Assembly: GCA_934045905.1 (NCBI GenBank)
Contig: OW203761.1
Coordinates: 29,872,964-29,936,963, forward strand
Reading direction: 5' to 3'
DNA: 64,000 nucleotides
Source: Leuctra nigra
Lineage: Eukaryota; Arthropoda; Insecta; Plecoptera; Leuctridae
In this document: piece after piece, positions 1-13,000 of the stretch
Layout of the letters: every line of letters starts with the position of its first letter
Numbering within the stretch: the first letter of the stretch is position 1
Notes under the pieces: generated by a model
Told to the model about the DNA's origin: nothing
Database searches by the model: none
Seen by the model: only the letters and a program-made list of their open reading frames with translations
Translations under genes and position numbers: made by a program

Positions 1-1171
1 CTAAGTTACTCAGCACAGTGAAGAACCAAGTTGGTCAGCCAAAAATTTCTAGTCTAAATTGGCCATAAGAAAGTCGTTGGGTTCGGGGACTTTTCTCAAC
101 AATATGCTTCGAATCATAAAAATTTTAAGCGTCGAAAGAACATATATATCTGTTGAGTGCAGAGGCGGACTGAGTGGTTGCGTGGGAAGAACTAAAAATT
201 ACATTTAGAAATCTTTATACTGAAGCTTCCCTTTCTTAGGTATATAATAACACGTTTTATTACCTTTTTTATTATTTGTATTGATATTACGTTTCACGTA
301 ATATACCTACTCCAGAAATAAGGAGATTTCCTCCTTTGAACATAGAATTTTAAAAGTGAATACTTTATACCTATCTCAGACCTTTTTTAAAAGCATTTTT
401 ATCTCTTTTTTGGTCTTATGGGAAAGCACTTGAACCCGCAATACCTACTTGCTCATGAAGTTCAAGCTAGAACACGAAGTTTATGCATGGCCATTGGGAC
501 CAAACTGTTATGCGTTTTTTTGACAATTTCATGCATTTTCCAGTCTCAGTACTAGACGAAAAACTAAATATCTATATGAAAATCGACATTCCGATTAACA
601 TCCTTTCCGTTAGCTTTACACGTACGCGCAAAAGTTAACTTAGTTCCAGGGTGTGTTCCTGACATCTCATTCCGGTAGAGATATAAATGGGTAATGTTGA
701 ACTTAATTCAGAGAAAAGTGTTCGCGACAAGAATATTTTCGCTTTATAAAAGCGTGTGTCAATGGTTGGCGACGCTAGAAATGCATAATAAGTACCTATA
801 CAATCTCATTACACACCTGTATACAAACACGGTGCAACAGGCTCTGGTACAATCTTGTGAGACAGAACTTAATACTTGTATATGACTGTTATCCTCGACT
901 TGCAGTGCTCGCAGTGATGATTATTCAGACATTTTCGTGAGGAGAGGTGAACCAAAACTTAGGCTGGGCCCAGCAATTGAGAGGCTTAGGATCAAAACGC
1001 AAGTAATGCACTTTTGTATATTCTGAGATAATCGCGAAAAACGGTTGTGCTTTTAAGCAGTCCTTATGGCGAAATTTAAAATGTTTTGTTCAAATGACAA
1101 TTTTTTGAACGATAGAGCTTGATTTGATGCATACAGTGCCATCTTCATCTCAAATTTTATTTTCATGCAAA
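1..1171. other. CDase intron 5 sequence with no gene seen
   Basis: AT-rich DNA without a convincing exon. I looked on the minus strand for the next ceramidase block (GPFVAAF...GDVSPN) and did not find it. A 63-residue plus-strand ORF at 694-885 has no recognisable features. Confidence 0.5.
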
Positions 1172-3279
1172 AGTCGTCTCTTTGTCGACGGAAACGCACG
1201 ACGTTGCACGAAGACTCACCTTGCCTGGCACGGAAACGCACGACGTTGCACGAAGACTCACCTTGCCTGACACGGAAACGCACGACGTTGCACGAAGACT
1301 CACTCACCTTGCCTGGCACGGAAACGCACGACGTTGCACGAAGACTCACCTTGCCTGGCATGTCGTCTCTTTGTCGACGGAAACGCACGACGTTGCACGA
1401 AGACTCACCTTGCCTGGCACGGAAACGCACGAGGTTGCACAAAGACTCACCTCGCCTGGCACGGAAACGCACGACGTTGCACGAAGACTCACCTTGCCTG
1501 GCACGGAAACGCACGACGTTGCACGAAGACTCACCTTGCCTGGCACGGAAACGCACGACGTTGCACGAAGACTCACCTTGCCTGACAGGAAACGCACGAG
1601 GTTGCACGAAGACTCACCTTGCCTGGCACGGAAACGCACGAGGTTGCACGAAGACTCACCTTGCCTGGCACGGAAACGCACGAGGTTGCACGAAGACTCA
1701 CCTTGCCTGGCACGGAAACGCACGACGTTGCACGAAGACTCACCTTGCCTGGCACGGAAACGCACGACGTTGCACGAAGACTCACCTTGCCTGGCACGGA
1801 AACGCACGACGTTGCACGAAGACTCACCTTGCCTGGCATGTCGTCTCTTTGTCGACGGAAACGCACGACGTTGCACGAAGACTCACCTTACCTGGCACGG
1901 AAACGCACGAGGTTGCACGAAGACTCACATTGCCTGGCACGGAAACGCACGACGTTGCACGAAGACTCACCTTGCCTGGCACGGAAACGCACGACGTTGC
2001 ACGAAGACTCACCTTGCCTGGCATGTCGTCTCTTTGTCGACGGAAACGCACGACGTTGCACGAAGACTCACCTTGCCTGGCACGGAAACGCACGACGTTG
2101 CACGAAGACTCACCTCACCTGGCACGGAAACGCACGACGTTGCACGAAGACTCACCTCGCCTGGCACGGAAACGCACGACGTTGCACGAAGACTCACTCA
2201 CCTTGCCTGGCACGGAAACGCACGACGTTGCACGAAGACTCACCTTGCCTGGCACGGAAACGCACGACGTTGCACGAAGACTCACTCACCTTGCCTGGCA
2301 TGTCGTCTCTTTGTCGACGGAAACGCACGACGTTGCACGAAGACTCACCTCGCCTGGCACGGAAACGCACGAGGTTGCACGAAGACTCACCTCGCCTGGC
2401 ACGGAAACGCACGACGTTGCACGAAGACTCACTCACCTCGCCTGGCACGGAAACGCACGACGTTGCACGAAGACTCACTCACCTTGCCTGGCACGGAAAC
2501 GCACGACGTTGCACGAAGACTCACCTTGCCTGGCACGGAAACGCACGACGTTGCACGAAGACTCACTCACCTTGCCTGGCATGTCGTCTCTTTGTCGACG
2601 GAAACGCACGACGTTGCACGAAGACTCACCTTGCCTGGCACGGAAACGCACGACGTTGCACGAAGACTCACCTCACCTGGCACGGAAACGCACGACGTTG
2701 CACGAAGACTCACCTCGCCTGGCACGGAAACGCACGACGTTGCACGAAGACTCACTCACCTTGCCTGGCACGGAAACGCACGACGTTGCACGAAGACTCA
2801 CCTTGCCTGGCACGGAAACGCACGACGTTGCACGAAGACTCACCTTGCCTGGCACGGAAACGCACGACGTTGCACGAAGACTCACTCACCTTGCCTGGCA
2901 TGTCGTCTCTTTGTCGACGGAAACGCACGACGTTGCACGAAGACTCACCTTGCCTGGCACGGAAACGCACGACGTTGCACGAAGACTCACTCACCTTGCC
3001 TGGCACGGAAACGCACGACGTTGCACGAAGACTCACTCACCTTGCCTGGCACGGAAACGCACGACGTTGCACGAAGACTCACCTTGCCTGGCACGGAAAC
3101 GCACGACGTTGCACGAAGACTCCGTCACCTTGCCTGACACGGAAACGCACGACGTTGCACGAAGACTCACCTCGCCTGGCACGGAAACGCACGACGTTGC
3201 ACGAAGACTCACCTTGCCTGGCACGGAAACGCACGAGGTTGCACGAAGACAGACTCACCTTGCCTGGCATGTCGTCTGG
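1172..3279 (-). repeat. 42-bp minisatellite made of exon-5 donor copies (about 49 units)
   Basis: A tandem array reaching from inside exon 5 through the first 2.1 kb of intron 5. Read in gene sense each unit begins GTGAGTCTTCGTGCAACG and ends TTTCCGTGCCAGGCAAG, so every boundary is AAG|GTGAGT, a full consensus 5' splice site copied from exon 5. The base unit is 42 bp (14 codons, VSLRATSCVSVPGK, no stop in the exon frame). Variants include 46-bp units with an extra 4 bases (CTCA) and units holding a GTCGACAAAGAGACGACATG cassette whose AGACGACATG part matches exon 5 further upstream. The cassette occurs near 1172, 1359, 1838, 2022, 2299, 2580 and 2899. Long open frames on both strands here are a by-product of the repeat. 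Confidence 0.95.
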
Positions 3280-3457
3280 ATTCATCCTGGACTCGAACAA
3301 GATGGAGGCGTAGCCCATGTTGTCGCTACTGATCAGAGTGTTCGTGTTGTTCATGCTGGTGGGATGCACGGCGAACCAGCTGATCACACCGAGAGGTCGG
3401 TTGTCAGTTGACACGAAGCGTAGTTGCGTCATGGTCTTGTCTACGTTGTGGCGGTAT
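3259..3457 (-). CDS. CDase: CDase exon 5 (WFAVH motif; its end seeds the 2.1-kb array)
   Basis: Acceptor TTTTGTTGCAG|ATACCG, donor CCAGGCAAG|GTGAGTCTG, 199 nt. It encodes YRHNVDKTMTQLRFVSTDN through WFAVHPTSMNNTN and SSDNMGYAS to NPDDMPGK. His221 in WFAVH is the expected second zinc-site histidine. It ends in phase 0, where the family continues with a GPFVAAF-like block that is not found before position 1. The last bases (ATGCCAGGCAAG) and the GTGAGTCT donor are the seed of the 1172-3279 array. Confidence 0.93.
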
Positions 3458-6400
3458 CTGCAACAAAACAGCACGTCATAGATACGTACCTACTAGATAC
3501 TTCCAAGTTAATCAAGGGTCATTACATGAAGATTAAATTAGGTATTTTTGGCACCTCTCAGATATCAATCAAGGTGTCATTCTTCCAAGACATTTATTCT
3601 TTCTCCTCCATGTCATCTATATTTTATTGTTGTCATACTATATTTCATGGATCAAATAAGGAACCGGCAGCATGAAAGACACAAATCGATATCTCCTGTT
3701 TATGCCACTCCGCAACCCGCTACACTTAGCTATAATATTCCAATGCATTCAAATATTGATTTTGCATTTCAAGTGTGGTTTTAAATGTAAACAACTTGAA
3801 CCCGGGATATCTCAGAACCAGTTTCTGGTAATTGTACTCTTCATGCCCCAAGGACCTCAAACATATGAATTTCCTAAATAATGCATAATAAAGAGAGCCC
3901 CCCCCCCCCCCCCCCCACAACTAATGAACCCCCAGGCACTTGTTGGATGCGAGATGTGTATTAGGAAATGTCTATAAATATTATTGTTCGTGCATGCTCT
4001 GTTATCTCATTTCGAATTCAATTTCAATTTCATAATATCGGTAAAAGACGTTCCCAGCAGAACATCATTACCATTGAAAAATTAAATTTCTGATCCATGT
4101 TGTATTCCTTTCCTTTCCTTGATTTGCCAATGTCGTCAATGCTCCTTTTAGACAAATCTCGTTAAGTTGTTGGCAAAAACTCCTTCGAGTTTCTCTTCTC
4201 AAGACACGGCTTACTAAACTCTTAGAGTTAGAACTCTTATCTCTCGTGGAACATCTTGTCACTCTGTCTTCGAGCGAGCGAAGGAATGACGCTGGACTCC
4301 TGCAATACTTTCACAGTGCTTTACGTGCCAATGAGTAGCTGGAAGACACCTTTGAAATTATATCGAAGAAACTTTTCAAGCATTCAACATTAGTTCAGTT
4401 GAAAAGACAAGTTTATGGCGGAGAATATAATAAGAAAGCTCTTGCTGCAAAACTTGTGCTTGTGCTTGACTTTAAACGTCTAAATAATTACGGTTTCTAG
4501 ATGCTTTGGAAACTTAAATGGAAACGTAAAATATTTCCCCATCTAACGTAATCAGTAAACTGAATTTCTATTCTGGTAGAATGTATTGAGATTTGATTAT
4601 AATGAATAAAAAAATTCAGATGTTTCAACAAATTGTATAGCTAATGTAGCTCCGTTTGATAGGGAGAGGGTTTTATGTTCCACCGATCAAATCATATCAA
4701 TTTCAAATCAAGTAATATCAAATCAAATCAGGGGTTGTGCCAGAGAGAAAGATTCATAAAATCCACTTCCATTTTTTATACTCGGCGCTTCGTACACGAC
4801 GACTCGCAGGGGACGTATATGATGTTCGATATATTTACGTGTCGGTAAATAATAGCTACTTTATTATTTAGTTCGAGATTAACTCAAACTGTATGAAAGA
4901 ACTTCCTGCTCAGGTTGAAAACGAAAGTTCTGATATTCATAACTGAATCGAATTCAGCGCTGGAAGTTCCTAAACGTGTAGATTTCGTTACTCTAGTATT
5001 TAATATCTTAAATATTGGTGAGACATTCTTTAAAAAGCAATTTATTTAAAATTTGTTTTTCACTGGTCTGAAGTCGTTCGCTCGCCTTGGCTCGAATTAT
5101 TAGTACTTGTTTGAAGGTTGAAGAGAGAGCTGTTAGTTGTGGCAAATTCTAGTATAATGAATCTCTGTTTATAACCGAAATATATTAAAAGAGATGTTGG
5201 AAAAAGCAAACAATGGGGAATTAATGTTAGTAAGGGTAAGAAGTAGAATACGAAGACGACGTTGAGGACAAAGTTAAATTGTGTATTTCTTTCAATGTCT
5301 TGGCTTGAAGTTGACAGGTTTTTTTGCTTGCAGGTTGACGGGAAATTATTGACCCTTTGTAATGGTCCATAAGTGTTTAATTTATACAAATGAATCGCTG
5401 TTATTATATTCTGTCGTGAATTTATTATAGGGTATTTATTTTTTAATTTTTTTTATTGACATTAATATTGTACACATTGTATTACTTCCTTATGTATTAC
5501 TATTATTATTGTAGCAATATTATAATTTGTTTTTGTGTTTTGCTTCTCCGGTTAATCGCAACACGCGCATTTGCTTCATATAAACATGTTATATTATAAT
5601 ATAGAATTCAATATAATTCAACTGCACAATATGTTTCGAGGGTGTTTCTGTCTTCGTTGGCATAGTTTGCATAGTTTTTAGTGCTATACTTTAATATACT
5701 TTATAGTGTACTTCCCAAGAGATCGGTTTTACTTAAATGTATAATGTGTATTATATTACAATCAAGTGAAGTGTTTAAAAGGAATAACAGTATCGTCAAG
5801 ATCATATTGAATTCGAATTGCACTAAATAACACGTGTCAAAAATTTGACACACAACTAAACTGATTTTAAAATAGGGAAGTTTCCTGTAACTTAGATGTC
5901 AGAATAATAGTTATTTTATTATAGTTGAGATGTTGCTGAACACAGATATAGTGTTATTTTTGTTGTGCGACGAATAGTTTTCGAGAAATTCAGTTACAAA
6001 GTTTGATACATTTCTTCTAAATTTAAAACAGAATAAATTGACATGACATCACAATCCTTCAATTGCCATGGTAACAAAGTGTATCACCATGGTGACACAT
6101 TGTTGTGGACTTGGAAATGACATCACTATCCCGATTTTAGTAACATGCCGTTTTTCCCGCCAAAATATTTCGTGCCATTTCAAATTGATTTTTATGAATG
6201 AAAATTGTACATTTCTCGAGGGTAATGTGTGTTCATCATTATAACTTATGATGATATTTACAAATTTACTGCAATAAAATTTCACGAAACTTCCCTATTT
6301 GATCAGCCCTGCTATCGTGGTTGAAAGTCTGCAGCCAGAAGCATGCGCACCACGAGTTGAATATCGTTAAATCGCTCATTAATTAACCATAGAGATTCAT

Positions 6401-9400
6401 ATACTTACAGAGAGGGGCAAGTAGATAGCCAGCCTTGGTATGATGCGATGTACATTGTCAGGGTAGATCAGAGCATGCTCAGCCACCATCTTGGAGATTA
6501 TTTCAAAAATTACTTTAAAAATGGCACCCCCCTCGATTGTAATGTTGTTGGCAAGAGACTTGAATGATACTTTGTACTAACCTTCAGTGCATACTTCACA
6601 GTAACAAACAACACAGAACAAATAAATGTACAGTAAAAACAAGATATAATATTGAAATAGTCTTCTGATTCAAGTTAAAAACGTGTTTCTAGTAAGTTTA
6701 AAATTTGACAGCTCAAAGTAATTTTTTCACTGCCTTCCGAATTAATTTTCCATTTCAGTGGCAGTGAATTATTAAATATCTCCAATATGGAGAAAAAGGA
6801 TCTTTCAAAATTAGTCAAGCATTAACCAGTAGTTACCCCTCTCTGTAATATATCTCTATGAATTAACAAACAAATTAATTAATTCGCCAGGGAAATCTAA
6901 AAAATATTATGTTTAACTTATATTTCATTGCTGAATTATGTACCTACACTTTCAATCCTTCCTCCCTCGAGGGATAATTATACTGAAACAATTACATTTT
7001 GTGTAAATAAACGCGCAGGTTTTATATTGAATGCAACAGTTGGAAAAATGAAAAGTCTCTCGGCAAAATGTCGAGAAGAGATATGAAAGAGATAGAATTC
7101 GCATGGAATGATAAAGGAGGATGAGTAGGGGGGGGGGGGAGGGGTGTCAGTTTGATTTGTTCCGATTGACGCGCTCGAGGCGATGTCAAACATCGGAGCT
7201 AACAAAGCGTTCATGCAGATTCAATAAAGCGCTCGGAAACTGAGATTGAACGGTGACGACAGGACGCAGGACAGGTGCCGGGGAGGTCGCGAGACACGTG
7301 GCATCGTCCACCCTCTGCGTGCAGGACGCAGGACAGGTGCCGGGGAGGTCACAAGACAAGTGGCATCGTCCACCCTCTGCGTGCAGGACGCAGGACAGGT
7401 GCCGGGGAGTTGTGATAATGTTGTGCAGGAACAACGTAATAAATAACGTAACGTTATTACGTATTTAACGTAATAAATTACGTTATTAGCGGTTTATAGG
7501 CCACCAGATAAAAGTAGAACTAGTTATGTCGTTGAGTTGGATGATTATTTCCAGGAAAATGAGGGCAATGATATCTTGTATGTTGGAGATGTAAATATGA
7601 ATATACTAAATGAGGATGATGGTAGTATTCAATCATATGAAAATGTTATGTCAACAAGGGGATTGCGTAAATGCATCATTGGGGTTACAAGGGAAGAATT
7701 TGTTTTGGATAAACTGTGTGTTAGTTGTATTGATCATGTGTATGCTAGGATAAAGAATCAACAAGTAAAGTCAGCTATTTTTACTACAAAAATTACTGAT
7801 CATTACATGGTGTTGGTTGATATTTATATGGAAGTAATTGTTAATGTAGACAAAAATCAAGATGCAATCAGAGAATTCATTTGCGAAGATAAATTGAAAC
7901 AATTGTTTAAGGAAGTAAATTGGTCAACATTGTTGGAGAGTAATGATTGTGTTGAACTCTATGCTAAAATAGTAGACACTTTTAAGCACTGTTATGATAA
8001 GGCTACTTACACAAAAAAATTGAATTGTAAAAATATGTTGCGTAAAAATTGGATGACTAAAGATTTGTTGATGGATGTAAACAAAAGGGATAAATTATTC
8101 AAAAAATGGAAAAATTGTGAGAATTCTATGAGATGCATAAACATGAATGAGTACAAAAAATTTAGAAATGAAGTTACAAAGAAAATAAAGTCTGCAAAGA
8201 TTGCTTATTATAAGAAAGAGATAGAGGGTGCAAAAATGAATATGAGAGATATGTGGAAAACAATTAATATTATTTCTGGGAAAAGTAAGAAGAGTTCTGT
8301 GGATGATGTTATCACTAGATATTTAGGTAAGGGACATACAGTTGATAAAATTGCCAATTTATTTGTTGATTCATTTATAAGTGATATTGAGAATATAAGC
8401 CACAAGTGTAATATTGTCTCTAGTAAAAGTGTATATTGTGATGAGGCAACACAGTCATTGTATATTCCAGCAATTCACAGATTTGAAATTGAAAAGATAA
8501 TAAGAGAAATGAATGTAAATAAGCAACCTGGGATTCATAGTATTCGAGCAATTGATATTAAATATTTGTGTACTGAAATTAGTCCTGTGTTAACTCATCT
8601 CATAAACTTATCATTAAAGACCGGTGTAGTGCCTGATGCAATGAAATTGTCAGTAGTTAGACCAATATTTAAGAAAGGAGATCATTTATTGTTAACAAAT
8701 TACAGGCCAATATCATTGTTGCCAACAGTTGAGAAAATAATGGAGAAAATTTTAGTCCAAAAGCTAACGGATTACCTTAAAAAGTTTGATATAATTGATA
8801 ATATGCAATTTGGTTTTCAAAAAGGAAAAAGTACAACTGACCTATTGATATTATTTTCCGAATATATTAATTTGAATCTTGACAAAAATTTCAATATAAT
8901 TGCGTTGTTCATTGATTTTTCGAAGGCATTTGATACCATTAATCACAAAAAGTTAATACAAATTTTGGAGAATATTGGGATAAGGGGACCATTATTGAAT
9001 TGGTTTAAGAATTATTTAAATAATCGAAAGATTGTAGTCAAGGTGTCAAATTCTTTTAGTTATTATAAAGACGTGTTACTGGGAGTCCCTCAAGGGTCTA
9101 ACCTTGGCCCTATTTTGTATATAATCTATGTAAATTATGTATTTAAATTACTACATGACACAAAGATATTTATGTTTGCAGATGATACCGTTCTTTTAGT
9201 AGCTAATAAAAGTTTAGAAATTGCAGAAATGGAACTTCAGATCAACTTCAATAAATTAATTTGTTGGACTCATGATAGTGGTCTGGTGATTAATTCTAGC
9301 AAAACAAAAATATTACATATATGTTCTCCTTTTAATACAGAAAAGAATTCTATGATTGACATTACTTTTCATTCCAATAGTTGTATACATAATAATACGT

Positions 9401-10048
9401 TGGAAGGTAGTTGTCTTTGTGTGACTAAAATTGAGACCGCTGAAACTCATGTTTATTTGGGTTTGACTATTGATAGACATTTTACTTGGCGCCCTCATAT
9501 TAATGTTCTTTGTAATAAATTGCGTATATGTGCATATAGATTATATAATTTAAACGATATTTTGTCATTGCGATTAATAAAAATAGTGTATTATGCGCTG
9601 GTTGAGTCAATTATGACGTATGGGGTATTGGCATGGGGTAATGCTTCTGATGTGCATTTACAGAGGATTTTTATGGTTCAGAAAAGAATTATTAATATTA
9701 TAACGCCAAATTATGTGAAGATTAAATTTAATTATAAAAATGATAGTTTTTTTGCATATTTGAATTTCCTTAACATTTTTGATATTTTCTTGTATAAATT
9801 AATTATACGGTATTACTTTGACGATGAATATAAAATATTATACGATCATGAAGTAAATACGAGAGCAAAGGAAAAGGGAACACTGAAGGTGCCAGGTTAC
9901 ACAAATAAACATGGCAAAAGGCGGCTTCAATATACAATCCCTACTATTTTTAATATCATTCCCCCTGTTTTGAAACAGTTAGATAAATATGTTATTATTA
10001 AAAAGGAAATCAAAGATTGGTTGATAAATAGAGATCATTAATTGAATA

Positions 10049-10087
<39 letters not shown>

Positions 10088-13000
10088 GATTCAGATGAGT
10101 ATTATTATTAATGTTATTTTTCCTATACAACTCAATTACGTTTGGTAAATACTTTGTAATATAATCCTGTATTTCTTATGAATTTGTATTGTTTATTGAA
10201 TTAATTAATTATGTCTGCAATATTGATATTGTATTTCTTTATGATTTATTATGGTTTATTGAATTATGTATTGCCACAGGCTAGCCAGTCATGGCTATGT
10301 GGCCTAGTCTGACTATATGTATTAACCTGTTTATAATAAATAAAATGTTAAAACAAAACAAACAAAACACGACGATGAGGGGGTGGTAGGGAATGGGGGT
10401 CATGTTCTCGCTGCAAGGGATGGGATGGGGGGGGGGGTACTTACTTCGCTCGCTCACTGGCAGGGTTGCTGTCATACGACGACGGACTTCGGTTGATGTT
10501 GGCGTCTAAGAGCTCGCCTTCTGACATGAAGATGCGAGCCGGCTCGAGGTTCTCGTGCGCCAACTTCATACTCTGCAACGCAACAAGCAAGTATTCGTGA
10601 TCAACCCCTCATAGCCAGCTACATTTTAGTACGGATATAATATTCAATGAGTTTAGTGCTAACATAAGTCTCTACCAGTGTATGCCGGGACAGAACCAAT
10701 AATCGAACCCGGAGTCGACACGGAAAATAATGTAGTTGCAAGGATCAAGCCACTGATCAAATTCTTGTATCAATATCAAAATGTTTGATTCATTTATCTA
10801 CCCATTTGTTTTTGTGCGAGTCATAATCTGCAAGTCAGCAATTATAGTTTACCTATTTGTGTTTGATGAACATACATGACGGATTGAGTGACTATTCTGT
10901 TTCAGTTTTACAAAACCAGAGATGAGGTTTTTCAAGTCTAGATTTAAAAGAATGATCCTTCATTAAGGCATCTCCGATAGATATCTTTGAAAATCATTTT
11001 TGAGCGAGCGAAGCGAGCGTCTCCTTTTGGCTCTTTTGGCACCGACCTCTGTTTTTTTTTTGTTTTTTTTTGTTTTTTTTTGTTGTTTTTTTGTCTGTCG
11101 TCTGCTCGTTTACAGATCGCACCGTTTATTCGATCGAACTGAAATTTTGCACACATGTCCAGACCAAATATGAGATTTTCTGACCCTAATTTTTTTTGAA
11201 ATCCCCTGATTGGTTCAAATTTAAAAAAAAAAAATCTTTAGATTGGTAGATCCCATCAATTTGAAATTTAGCATAGTCATTTCAACCAACATTGTACCCA
11301 ATCATAAAAAGTTTCAGCCAAATCCTCCCATTGGTTAAAATTTAAACTCATCTTTTCTGTGTTTTTTGAAATTTAAACTAGAACCGATTGAACGATCAAC
11401 TTATAACTTCGCATGATGGTTGGGACCAACATTATCTGCATTTTTGACAATTTTCATACTAATCTGTGTTTAAATCCAAACGTTATTGACATTTTACGGA
11501 CTATTTGCGTGTTGGCTGTCAAATTCACGGCGACTTCGACTCTTCAGTTCAAGGCAAGGTAGTTAGAGCAGAAACTTTCAAACGCATAATGAATCTGATA
11601 ATGACCGTTCAACAGTCGATCTGATATTGTGTAGACACACTTATATCATATGAGTGGCCCCAGGTATATTTTTTGAAGGAGATCCTGGGATTTTTGAAAA
11701 TTCACACGGAACCGTTCAATCATGAAGGTTCAATCTATCAACTTAAAGCTTTGCATGGTTATTTGAACCAATATTTTAGGAATTTTTTGAGATTTTTATA
11801 CAAGTCTGTGACGAAATTCTAGAATGATTGGCTTTTAATGACATTTTCGATAGACAGAATTTCGGTTCGAGGTGTTGCGCGTATTCGTGCTCGCTCATCA
11901 ACGCGAGCACGCGTTGATTCAAGTCTATAGTTTTATATACTATATATACTATATACTATAGTATACTATACAGCCACAGCCTAAACGGCTGAACCGATCG
12001 ACCTGAAATTTTTACCACATGTGCACTTTTGGCGTCTGAGGTGCTATTTTATAAAACCAACCGGAAGCCGCCATTTTGAAACCGGAAGTGACGTCATAAC
12101 TCAAAAACGTCTGGACCGATTAGAACGAAATTAGCGCCATTCGATTTAGATGGTCATCTATATGAAGTATCAATAAAAAAAATATTATTTTCTTATTTTC
12201 TAAACCGGAAGTGACGTCATAAATACGCAATATTTAACTTATTTCAACAAATTATACTTAAAATACGTACATAATTAACTTACATTGTAACATAGACAAT
12301 ACAATTTATATATTCAAGGTAGCAGTGTTCTCGGCCGCCATTCCTGAAACCGGAAGTGACGTCATATATCTAAAACGCCTGTACCGATTGCAACTGAACT
12401 AGCTCCTGCGTATTCATTCTGCTATTTATTTGAAAAATCAATTGTGAAAAATGAATAAATAAATTAATGGTACCGGAAATGGCGGCAGGAACCACTAAAT
12501 GAAACCGGAAGTGACGTCATATATTACAAACGGCATGACCGATTTTACGGAAATATAGGGATTAGGAATTCAGATGGTCGTTCATGAAGGTATCAACTAG
12601 ATAAAACTAGATTGTTTTCTTATTACCTATACCGGAATTCGGCCGCTATTTCAAAACCGGAAGTGACGTCATGTATCGAAAACGGCTGGATCGATTATAA
12701 CGAAACTTAAGCTATTCTTCTTGGATAATCATTTTCATCTTATACCAAACGCAACTTTTCATAGTAACCAAATCGGTTGAGGCGTATTTTTTTAAAGAAA
12801 TTAGTCCCTGCTCGGACATGTGCTACAAGCTGTATGAATAAACTAACAAAAGAAGTGATATCCCAGAAAAAACACTCCGTGTAAAAATACCAGCCAAGTC
12901 TCTTTAACTATAAAAAAAATAGAAGAAATCTAAAAATTCAGCACTGAAAAGGAGTGATATCAAAAAAGGAGCCAAGTCAACGAATTTTCCAAATTTTAAT

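Larger units (their letters stand above)
3458..7256. other. CDase intron 4, distal part: AT-rich, MITE-like remnants, no gene
   Basis: Contains a poly-C tract (3898-3916, 19 C), a run of ATCAAAT words near 4685-4730, and two inverted-repeat elements listed separately (5870-6300 and 6388-6860). ORFs of 60-110 residues here have no recognisable domains. Confidence 0.5.
7477..10369 (+). mobile_element. 5'-truncated non-LTR retrotransposon (LINE, Jockey/CR1-like)
   Basis: The element lies in CDase intron 4, antisense to the gene. The 5' end is truncated within the endonuclease domain (first recognisable residues AVYRPPD). After the ORF there is a (TTA)n tract at 10051-10087, then a 3' UTR and an A-rich tail (about 10349-10369). 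The open frame is undamaged over at least 2.5 kb, so the insertion looks fairly young. I could not identify a clear target-site duplication. Clade placement is from motif impression only. Confidence 0.85.

Noticed and set aside
1165..3411. 748-residue plus-strand ORF and overlapping frames of RRLTLPGTETHDVA-type repeats
   Set aside because: Produced by a 42-bp repeat (multiple of 3) without stops in several frames on both strands. The array is intronic in CDase and its ends match splice sites, not start or stop signals.
7186..7468. Small ORFs with CRTQDRCRG or PGTCPASCTQ repeats as a missing ceramidase exon or secreted peptide
   Set aside because: They come from the 62-bp repeat, contain no ceramidase block, and exons 4 and 5 already join in phase (AA|A lysine codon).
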